Source: Enterobacter mori (GTDB lineage: Bacteria; Pseudomonadota; Gammaproteobacteria; Enterobacterales; Enterobacteriaceae). Taken from it: a DNA stretch of 64,000 nucleotides. Both the position numbers and the translations under genes were made by a program. Each line of letters opens with the position of its first letter. Position 1 is the stretch's first letter. The notes under the pieces were generated by a model that saw only the letters and a program-made list of their open reading frames with translations, was not told where the DNA came from and ran no database searches. Positions 56,164 to 64,000 of this stretch are shown here, in pieces. Location of the stretch: contig NZ_CP104285.1 in the NCBI RefSeq assembly GCF_025244905.1, positions 434,001 through 498,000 on the forward strand, given 5' to 3'.

Positions 56164-56271
56164 CCCTCACCCCGGCCCTCTCCCACAGGGAGAGGGAGAA
56201 AACCGGCGGCCGGCATAACAATGTGCTCGATCGGTCCCCTCTCCCTTGAGGGAGAGGGGTAGGGTGAGGGG
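56164..56271. repeat. Paired CCCTCTCCC-family repeat between nrdD and nrdG
   Basis: CCCTCACCCC with hairpin CCCTCTCCCacaGGGAGAGGG is mirrored by CCCTCTCCCTTGAGGGAGAGG and GGGTGAGGG. The element lies inside the nrdD-nrdG operon and may lower nrdG expression. Confidence 0.85.
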
Positions 56272-56289
56272 GAAAACCCCGCGCAGAAC

Positions 56290-58428
<2,139 letters not shown>

Positions 58429-58452
58429 GATCACTCCATTTTTGAAAACAGG

Positions 58453-58538
58453 TTATCCACAAAGGTGGAGAAGTATTCACCGGGCGTATTCCCCGCCGGG
58501 CCAAAGACTTCCCGCGTTCCCAGCTCGTGTTATCCACA
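58453..58538 (+). promoter_or_regulatory. Two consensus DnaA boxes in the nrdD leader region
   Basis: TTATCCACA occurs at 58453-58461 and at 58530-58538, both perfect DnaA R-boxes in the same direction, 77 bases apart. They lie between nrdD and its NrdR/FNR sites. Confidence 0.7.
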
Positions 58539-58587
58539 ATTCCGGCCAGCGTAAGCGCCGTCTTGTTGTTGGAATAGTAGACAATAA

Positions 58588-58634
58588 ATACAAGATGTTG
58601 GGTCGGGATGCATTTTAAGTGCTACATATAGTGA
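58588..58634 (-). promoter_or_regulatory. Tandem NrdR boxes of nrdD
   Basis: On the minus strand TCACTATATGTAGCAC (58634-58619) and ACCCAACATCTTGTAT (58603-58588) match the NrdR box ACACTATATNTTGTGT at 12 and 11 of 15 positions. Their centres are exactly 31 bases apart, the usual spacing of paired NrdR boxes. Confidence 0.75.
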
Positions 58635-58644
58635 TTTGCATCAA
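58631..58644. promoter_or_regulatory. FNR box of nrdD
   Basis: GTGAT-ttgc-ATCAA matches TTGAT-N4-ATCAA with one mismatch and overlaps the upstream NrdR box. E. coli nrdD is FNR-activated, so the site fits. The remainder of the 374-base gap to treC shows no gene. Confidence 0.7.
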
Positions 58645-58771
58645 ACATGTTTGCGATTTATTTGATGCAGAACAAAGTAAAAAGACGAGAGTACAAACGA
58701 CGGGCGCTTCAGCGATTGTAAAGGCGTACGAGAAAAATCTGATTAATTATTCAACAAAAACAGTAAAGTAA

Positions 58772-58795
58772 GCCGGGTGCAGGGCTGCACCCGGC
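58772..58795 (-). terminator. Hairpin after treC
   Basis: GCCGGGTGCAG-gg-CTGCACCCGGC is an 11-base perfect stem 8 bases past the treC stop, followed on the minus strand by T-rich sequence. Confidence 0.7.
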
Positions 58796-58802
58796 AGGAC
58801 GG

Positions 58803-60446
58803 TTACTGCTGCAACCACCAGACGGCTTCAAACGGACGCAGCGACGTCGTTTGCGGTGTCGGGTAGTTACTCATCAACACCTGCAACTTACCGCTGAGAA
58901 GGTCTGTCTGACATTCCTGAGGCGTATTACTCAGGTTCGCCACCACCATCAGCGTCTGCCCCTGCCACTGGCGGCGATAGCACCAAAGAGAAGGATGTTC
59001 CGGCTGGAGATCCTCATAATCCCCCCACGTCAGCACTGGCAGGGTTTTACGCAGGCTAATCAGCGACTGGTAGGTGTAAAACACCGAATCCGGGTCGTCG
59101 AGCGCCGAGCGGGCGTTCACCGTTTCGTAGTTATCGCAGACCCCAATCCACGGCTCGCCCTCGGTAAAGCCCGCATTGTGCGAAGCGTCCCACTGCATTG
59201 GCGTGCGTCCGTTATCGCGGGATTTGCTTGCCAGTATCGCCAGCAATTCATCCGGCTCGCGGCCGTTGGCCCGCAGTTCAGCGAACATGTTCAGGCTTTC
59301 CACGTCCCGGTAATCGGTGATGCGGCTGAAGTGCGGGTTGGTCATCCCCAGCTCTTCGCCCTGATAGATATACGGCGTGCCCTGCATGCCGTGCAACACC
59401 ATGCCGAGCATCTTCGCGGCAGCCACGCGGTGCTCCCTTTCGTCACCGAAGCGCGACACGATGCGCGGCTGGTCGTGGTTACACCAGAACAGCGCGTTCC
59501 ACGCTTTGTTGTGCATCCCCTGCTGCCAGTGGGTAAACAGGGTTTTCAGCGCCACGAAGTCAGGCTTCGCCTTTGTCCACTTTTCGCCGCCGGGGTAGTC
59601 CACCTTCAGGTGGTGGAAGTTAAAGGTCATCGACAGCTCGCTTCCGTCGAGCGACGCGTACTGCTGGCAGTTCTCAAGCGATGTCGAGGACATCTCGCCT
59701 ACCGTCATCAGGTTGCGCGGAGTGAAGACGTCGCGGCTCATCTCCTGCAGATATTCGTGGATGCGCGGCCCGTCTGTGTAGAAGCGGCGACCGTCGCCAA
59801 TGTTGTCTTCCGGGAAATCCTGATCTTTTGAAATCAGGTTAATCACGTCGAGACGCAAGCCGTCCACGCCGCGATCGGCCCAGAATTCGCACACCTTTTT
59901 CAGCTCGGCACGCACTTCAGGGTTTTCCCAGTTGAGGTCCGCCTGCTCCGGCGCAAACAGGTGCAGGTAATACTGCTCGCTCTCGGCGTGCCAGCGCCAG
60001 GCGTTGCCGCCAAACTTGGAGCGCCAGTTGTTGGGAAGCTGCTCCGGCGTGCCGTCGCGCCAGATGTAGAACTGGCGGTACGGGCTCTCTTTGTTCAGCG
60101 ACTCGCGGAACCAGGCGTGCTGCGTGGAGGTGTGGTTAAACACCATGTCCAGCACGATGCGGATGCCGCGCGCGTGCGCTTCGCTAACCAGCTCGTCAAA
60201 ATCATCCAGCGTGCCGTAGGCCGGGTCGATGGCGGTGTAATTCGCCACGTCGTAGCCGTTATCCACCTGCGGGGAGATATAAAACGGCGTCAGCCAGATG
60301 GCGTCAATGCCGAGAGTTTTCAGGTAGTCCAGACGCTGCGTCACGCCGCGCAGATCGCCCGTGCCGCTGCCGGTGGTGTCCTGGAAACTCTTTGGGTAAA
60401 TCTGATAGATGACGCCGTTCTGCCACCAGTGAGGGAGAGTATTCAT
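58803..60446 (-). CDS. treC: Trehalose-6-phosphate hydrolase
   Basis: TreC splits trehalose 6-phosphate into glucose and glucose 6-phosphate. The 547-residue GH13 enzyme shows the four family regions: DMVFNHTS, GLRLDVINL (nucleophile Asp), VGEMSS (acid Glu) and WCNHDQPR. The ATG at 60446 (MNTLPHWWQNGVIYQIYPK) is preferred to one five codons upstream. E. coli TreC has 551 residues. It lies 51 bases after treB. Confidence 0.97.
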   Translation of the reverse strand: MNTLPHWWQNGVIYQIYPKSFQDTTGSGTGDLRGVTQRLDYLKTLGIDAIWLTPFYISPQVDNGYDVANYTAIDPAYGTLDDFDELVSEAHARGIRIVLDMVFNHTSTQHAWFRESLNKESPYRQFYIWRDGTPEQLPNNWRSKFGGNAWRWHAESEQYYLHLFAPEQADLNWENPEVRAELKKVCEFWADRGVDGLRLDVINLISKDQDFPEDNIGDGRRFYTDGPRIHEYLQEMSRDVFTPRNLMTVGEMSSTSLENCQQYASLDGSELSMTFNFHHLKVDYPGGEKWTKAKPDFVALKTLFTHWQQGMHNKAWNALFWCNHDQPRIVSRFGDEREHRVAAAKMLGMVLHGMQGTPYIYQGEELGMTNPHFSRITDYRDVESLNMFAELRANGREPDELLAILASKSRDNGRTPMQWDASHNAGFTEGEPWIGVCDNYETVNARSALDDPDSVFYTYQSLISLRKTLPVLTWGDYEDLQPEHPSLWCYRRQWQGQTLMVVANLSNTPQECQTDLLSGKLQVLMSNYPTPQTTSLRPFEAVWWLQQ

Positions 60447-60497
60447 AGTGCGTTCCTGCAAATGCGAAGGGGCGCAACTGCGCCCCGAAAGAGAGAA

Positions 60498-61919
60498 TTA
60501 AACAATCTGCAGCGTGCCCTGACGGAACTTACGCTGATAAACCACGGTGGTGAGCGCCATTGGGACGATAATTGCCACCGCCATCGCCAGGGCAAACACC
60601 TGCCAGAACGCGGGCTGGATGGAGAGGATGCCCGGCAGGCCGCCGACGCCAATGCCGTTCGCCATCACGCCGTTGAGGCCGCACAGTAAACCTGCCAGAC
60701 CGGAACCGATCATCGCGCAGAGCATCGGGAAGCGGTATTTCAGGTTGATACCGTACATCGCCGGTTCGGTCACGCCGAGATAGGCGGAGATAGCGGCCGG
60801 AACGGAGATCTCGCGCTCGTTGTGCTTGCGGCTGACGATGATAATGCCGGTTACCGCAGAAGCCTGCGCAATGTTAGACAGCGCGATAATCGGCCAGACC
60901 GGCGTGCCGCCAAGGCTCTGGATCATCTGCATGTCGATCGCCAGCGTGGTCTGGTGCACGCCGGTGATCACCAGCGGGGCGTACAGGAAGCCAAACAGCG
61001 CGGCACCAATCGGCGCGAAGCTGCCGGTCATCAGGTGGCGCACCGCAAAGGCCACGCCGTCGCCGATCGTGCGGCCAAACGGACCGATAAAGGCGTGTGC
61101 CAGGAACACGGCAATAATCAGCGAGCAGACCGGCACCACCACCAGATAGAGGTAATCCGGCACGATGCGCTTCAGGCGCGTTTCAATAAAGCCCAGCGCC
61201 AGACCGGCCAGCAATGCCGGAATGACCTGCGCCTGATAGCCCACTTTGGCAATGGTAAACAGGCCGAAGTTCCACACCTCAGGCACCTGCTGACCAAGTA
61301 AGTAAGCGTTCATTAACTGTGGAGAGACCAGCGTGACGCCCAGCACGATGCCCAGAATCGGCGTACCGCCCATTTTGCGCACCGCGGACCAGCAAATCCC
61401 GACCGGCAGATAGAAGAAGATCGCTTCACCGATCAGCCACAGGAAGTCGTAGATGCTTTGCAGCGCCGGGTACATCTGCGCCAGCGTTTTGCCGTCGCTC
61501 ATCGGCACATCACCGATGACGTTACGGAAGCCTAAAATTAAGCCCCCGCTGATCAGCGCCGGCAGCAGCGGGAAGAAGATCTCCGCGAAGTGGGAAATCA
61601 GCTGCTCGTGCCACTTCATATTCTGGCGCGCGGCTTTCTTCGCCTGCTCTTTATCCGCAGAGGAATGCCCGGTTGTCGCCAGCAGAGCCTGATAGTAATC
61701 GCCCACTTCGGTACCAATGACGACCTGGAACTGCCCGGCGTTGGTGAAGCAGCCTTTGACCATGGAAAGTTCTTCAATGGCCTTTGGGTTGGCTTTGGCC
61801 GGATCGTTCAGCACGAAGCGCAGGCGGGTAATGCAATGGCTGACGGTGGCGATGTTTTCGCGGCCGCCGACCAGGACGATCAGCCGATCGATATCTGCTT
61901 GTTTGACTTTACTCATCAT
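60498..61919 (-). CDS. treB: Trehalose PTS permease EIIBC
   Basis: TreB imports trehalose as trehalose 6-phosphate, taking phosphate from EIIA-Glc (Crr). The 473-residue protein has an N-terminal EIIB domain with the phosphocysteine motif SHCITRLRFVL (Cys about residue 28) and a C-terminal EIIC with about ten membrane segments. Length equals E. coli. Start MMSK follows GAGGTTTC. Confidence 0.97.
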   Translation of the reverse strand: MMSKVKQADIDRLIVLVGGRENIATVSHCITRLRFVLNDPAKANPKAIEELSMVKGCFTNAGQFQVVIGTEVGDYYQALLATTGHSSADKEQAKKAARQNMKWHEQLISHFAEIFFPLLPALISGGLILGFRNVIGDVPMSDGKTLAQMYPALQSIYDFLWLIGEAIFFYLPVGICWSAVRKMGGTPILGIVLGVTLVSPQLMNAYLLGQQVPEVWNFGLFTIAKVGYQAQVIPALLAGLALGFIETRLKRIVPDYLYLVVVPVCSLIIAVFLAHAFIGPFGRTIGDGVAFAVRHLMTGSFAPIGAALFGFLYAPLVITGVHQTTLAIDMQMIQSLGGTPVWPIIALSNIAQASAVTGIIIVSRKHNEREISVPAAISAYLGVTEPAMYGINLKYRFPMLCAMIGSGLAGLLCGLNGVMANGIGVGGLPGILSIQPAFWQVFALAMAVAIIVPMALTTVVYQRKFRQGTLQIV

Positions 61920-61993
61920 GAAACCTCATGACAGATGGTGAGGGGGGTAATGACCTGAGCGCAAGCCTACTCCTTCAGCGTGACGGCGAAAAT

Positions 61994-62005
61994 GGGAACG
62001 TTCCC
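61994..62005. promoter_or_regulatory. TreR operator of treBC
   Basis: GGGAACGTTCCC is a perfect 12-base palindrome 75 bases upstream of treB and fits the TreR site. A CRP half site TGTGA (minus strand, 62025-62021) lies just upstream of it. Confidence 0.8.
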
Positions 62006-62044
62006 GAAATCAGGCGAAGATCACAATAATCCGTTAAGCGGGGG

Positions 62045-62992
62045 TTATGAAAGGTGGGCGGGAATAACGATCTGCCGCGGCTCTGCGCGCCCGTTGATCT
62101 GCTCGATCAACTGCGCGGCGGCCTGTCTGCCGGACTCGGCGTAGCCTGGGTCAACGGTGATGATCTCGGGGTGCAGGAACTTCATCAGCGGCGTGCTGCC
62201 GACGCTCGCCACCTGCAGGTTGTCGATACGCTGCTCCTGCAGATATTTGCTGGCACCCAGTGCCAGGGTATCCGTTGCGCACACCAGCGCGGTGGTCTGC
62301 GGCGTCAGGACGCTGGCGACCTGCTCGTAGCCCTGCTTCATACCCAGCCCCGGCAGAGAGGCCACGGCGGAGAGATTGTGGTTTTTGCAAAAGGCCAGGT
62401 AGGCCTCATGGCGCCGCTTGCCGGTGGTGACGTCCGCGTGCGGCACGCCCAGATAGCTGATGTGGCGATGGCCTTCGTCAAACAGGCGCTGCATCAGGGT
62501 AATAATCGCCCCCTCGTCGTCATAGCAGACGGAGGCAAAACCGTGTGCGTCGCGCGCCAGCAGCACCAGCGACGGCTGCCAGGGTCTCAGCATCTCTTCT
62601 TTGATGCCGGTAAAACCAAACAGCACCACGCCGTCAATATTGCGCCGCTGAAGCATACCTAAATGCTCTTCAACCAGCTGGGGCGAGAACTGGCTCTCCA
62701 TCATGATCGGGTCATAGCCCTGCTCGTAGAAGGCGGGCAGCATGGTCTGTACGGCGAGGTTTTCAGACAAAGAGTCCAGACGCGAGACAATGATCGCGAC
62801 CACTTTGTCACTCTGCCCGCGCATGGCGCGCGCGGAGCGGGAAGGGGAAAAGCCGTGCTGATTCATGACCGCCTCGACGCGCTCGCGCGTGCGTTCGCTG
62901 ACGCCGCTTTCGTTGTTCAGCACGCGTGAGACGGTCGATTTCCCCACGCCGCTTAAACGCGCGATGTCTTTAATCGTAAGGCGGTTCTGCAT
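62045..62992 (-). CDS. treR: Trehalose operon repressor
   Basis: TreR is the LacI-family repressor of treBC, induced by trehalose 6-phosphate. The 315-residue product has the N-terminal helix-turn-helix IKDIARLSGVGKSTVSRVLN and a periplasmic-binding-type effector domain. The ATG at 62992 (MQNRLTIKD) gives the E. coli length; the frame is open further upstream but that is promoter DNA. It is 125 bases upstream of treB on the same strand. Confidence 0.96.
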   Translation of the reverse strand: MQNRLTIKDIARLSGVGKSTVSRVLNNESGVSERTRERVEAVMNQHGFSPSRSARAMRGQSDKVVAIIVSRLDSLSENLAVQTMLPAFYEQGYDPIMMESQFSPQLVEEHLGMLQRRNIDGVVLFGFTGIKEEMLRPWQPSLVLLARDAHGFASVCYDDEGAIITLMQRLFDEGHRHISYLGVPHADVTTGKRRHEAYLAFCKNHNLSAVASLPGLGMKQGYEQVASVLTPQTTALVCATDTLALGASKYLQEQRIDNLQVASVGSTPLMKFLHPEIITVDPGYAESGRQAAAQLIEQINGRAEPRQIVIPAHLS

Positions 62993-63069
62993 GCTGTATT
63001 CCCTGTAACAACGACGATGTAGTGAATTGAGCCTAATGCTATAGCGCGATTTCGCTATGGGCAAAGTCT

Positions 63070-63104
63070 GGTTTACGTTCGGTTTACTTGCGCGGGGTTA
63101 TAAT
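63070..63104 (+). promoter_or_regulatory. PhoP-dependent promoter of mgtA
   Basis: A perfect PhoP box, GGTTTA-cgttc-GGTTTA (63070-63086), lies 12 bases before the -10 TATAAT (63099-63104). This is the arrangement of PhoP-activated low-magnesium promoters. Confidence 0.92.
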
Positions 63105-63381
63105 ACCGCCCGAATTGCCACAAACGGTATGGTTAAATCCTTATACTGCGCGGCGACACCCTACTTTTACTTACCGGAGGCCACATGGATCCCGATCCCA
63201 CACCTCTCCTGAACGGGAGAAAACGTTCTTTCCGGTAAGCCAGCTTTTGCTGTCTCACCGGTGATGTGAGGCAGCAACGTCCCAAACGTTCCTGCTTGAA
63301 AAATTGAGTGCCTCTCAGGTACGGCTTTGCCACGCCTGAAGGAAATGCTGCGTCCGCATTCGCGGATGCGGAGGAATGACT
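63105..63381 (+). promoter_or_regulatory. mgtA leader (Mg2+/proline-responsive)
   Basis: The long 5' leader of mgtA switches between structures that let or block Rho-dependent termination, depending on Mg2+ and on translation of mgtL. It holds mgtL at 63185-63238. Close to mgtA, TCCGCAT (63353-63359) pairs with ATGCGGA (63366-63372), covering the left half of the GGAGGA ribosome site. Confidence 0.75.
63185..63238 (+). CDS. mgtL: mgtA leader peptide MgtL
   Basis: The 17-codon frame encodes MDPDPTPLLNGRKRSFR. Salmonella MgtL is also 17 residues and begins MEPDPTP. The Pro codons at positions 3, 5 and 7 let translation respond to proline and Mg2+ supply. GGAGGCCAC precedes the ATG. One of the Salmonella prolines (position 9) is replaced here. 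Confidence 0.85.
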   Translation: MDPDPTPLLNGRKRSFR

Positions 63382-64000
63382 ATGTTTAAAAATATCACCC
63401 GGCAGCTGCAGGCCCTTCTGAGCCGCCACCTGCCACACCGTCTTGTTCAGCGCGACCCGCTGCCAAACGCCAAAAACATGGCGGGGGCGGCGATCCCCGC
63501 GTCCCTGAGCGAACGCTGCCTGAACGCGGCGGCAATGGATGAAAACGAAGTCTGGCGCGCCTTTGGCGGACACCCGGAAGGGCTAAACGCAGCCGAAGTG
63601 GAAAAAATCCGCGCCGTGCACGGCGATAACCAAATTCCGGCGCAGAAACCGTCTCCGTGGTGGGTACACCTGTGGCTCTGCTACCGCAACCCGTTCAACC
63701 TGCTGCTGACGGTACTCGGCATTATCTCCTACGCAACGGAAGATCTGTTTGCCGCAGGCGTGATCGCCCTCATGGTGGGTATTTCCACGCTGCTGAACTT
63801 TATTCAGGAAGCCCGCTCTACTAAAGCGGCGGATGCCCTGAAGGCGATGGTCAGCAACACCGCGACCGTGTCGCGCGTGATTAACGATCTCGGTGAAAAC
63901 GCCTGGGTGGAGCTGCCTATCGACCAGCTGGTGCCGGGCGATCTGGTGAAGCTGGCGGCGGGGGACATGATCCCGGCGGATTTACGCATTATCCAGGCGC
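63382..64000 (+). CDS. mgtA: Magnesium-transporting P-type ATPase (partial, 3' end outside window)
   Basis: MgtA is the PhoPQ-controlled P-type ATPase that imports Mg2+. About 206 of some 900 residues are present: a soluble N-terminus (MFKNITRQLQALLSRH), the first two membrane helices (PFNLLLTVLGIISYATEDLF and GVIALMVGISTLLNFIQEAR) and the start of the actuator domain (LVPGDLVKLAAGDMIPADLR). The ATG at 63382 behind GGAGGAATGACT is clear. The phosphorylation motif lies beyond the edge. Confidence 0.95.
   Translation, partial: MFKNITRQLQALLSRHLPHRLVQRDPLPNAKNMAGAAIPASLSERCLNAAAMDENEVWRAFGGHPEGLNAAEVEKIRAVHGDNQIPAQKPSPWWVHLWLCYRNPFNLLLTVLGIISYATEDLFAAGVIALMVGISTLLNFIQEARSTKAADALKAMVSNTATVSRVINDLGENAWVELPIDQLVPGDLVKLAAGDMIPADLRIIQA

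Noticed and set aside
30730..56271. CRISPR array suggested by recurring palindromic repeats
   Set aside because: Copies are dispersed over 25 kb as inverted pairs with no regular spacers and no cas genes.
58453..58538. Replication origin suggested by two DnaA boxes
   Set aside because: Only two boxes, no AT-rich 13-mer array, no mioC/gidA-type neighbours; a regulatory role is more likely.

Overview
The window is a chromosomal segment of an enteric bacterium, most likely Enterobacter or a close relative. From end to end the genes follow the Escherichia coli K-12 order ula - yjfY - rpsF/priB/rpsR/rplI - ytfB - fklB - cycA - ytfE - ytfF - qorB - ytfH - cpdB - cysQ - ytfJ - ytfK - ytfL - msrA - tamA - tamB - ytfP - ppa - ytfQRT/yjfF - fbp - mpl - darP - pmbA - cybC - nrdG - nrdD - treC - treB - treR - mgtA. 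The proteins look close to their E. coli counterparts, while the extra loci, REP families and codon use differ from E. coli. No tRNA, rRNA, CRISPR array, integrase or transposase was seen.

Layout. 1-4.3 kb: ascorbate PTS operon ulaABCDEF (ulaA cut by the left edge) and yjfY. 4.4-6.1 kb: ribosomal protein operon with priB. 6.2-22.7 kb: backbone genes with three additions, namely a DMT transporter after rplI, a chemoreceptor ending in NWETF after ytfE, and an AraC regulator upstream of ytfF. 22.9-28.8 kb: tamA-tamB-ytfP. 28.9-36.4 kb: ppa, the sugar ABC importer ytfQRT-yjfF, a second chemoreceptor and a truncated LysR gene. 36.5-41.6 kb: fbp, mpl, darP, pmbA, cybC. 41.6-46.6 kb: accessory, partly AT-rich block with a seven-gene minus-strand cluster (second GlgC, two small membrane proteins, Usp-like protein, Dps-like protein with a degraded ferroxidase site, ferric-reductase-like flavoprotein, 32-residue membrane ORF) and an EexN-like lipoprotein. 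47.0-55.7 kb: a second accessory locus. 55.7-64 kb: nrdG-nrdD, treC-treB-treR and the start of mgtA behind its mgtL leader.

The most interesting part is 46983-55651. It matches the gene set known from Enterococcus EF_0829-EF_0839 and Aeromonas AHA_3910-3917: a small PRD protein, an SFCGS-motif protein, DUF4312, two membrane proteins (DUF4311, DUF4310), a COG3964-type amidohydrolase, a DgaE-like PLP ammonia lyase and a DgaF-like aldolase, followed here by a secreted beta-propeller lactonase and a PRD/EIIB/EIIA regulator. I read it as uptake and breakdown of an unidentified, probably N-acylated, 2-amino sugar acid to pyruvate and a C3 phosphate, with an uncharacterised permease that may be PTS-like.

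Several regulatory sites read clearly: NsrR box at ytfE, sigma-28 promoters at both chemoreceptors, PhoP box plus mgtL at mgtA, TreR operator at treB, and a paired NrdR box, FNR box and two DnaA boxes upstream of nrdD. Two families of palindromic intergenic repeats are scattered through the window; one copy lies inside the ytfQ-ytfR operon and forms part of the ytfR ribosome-binding region.
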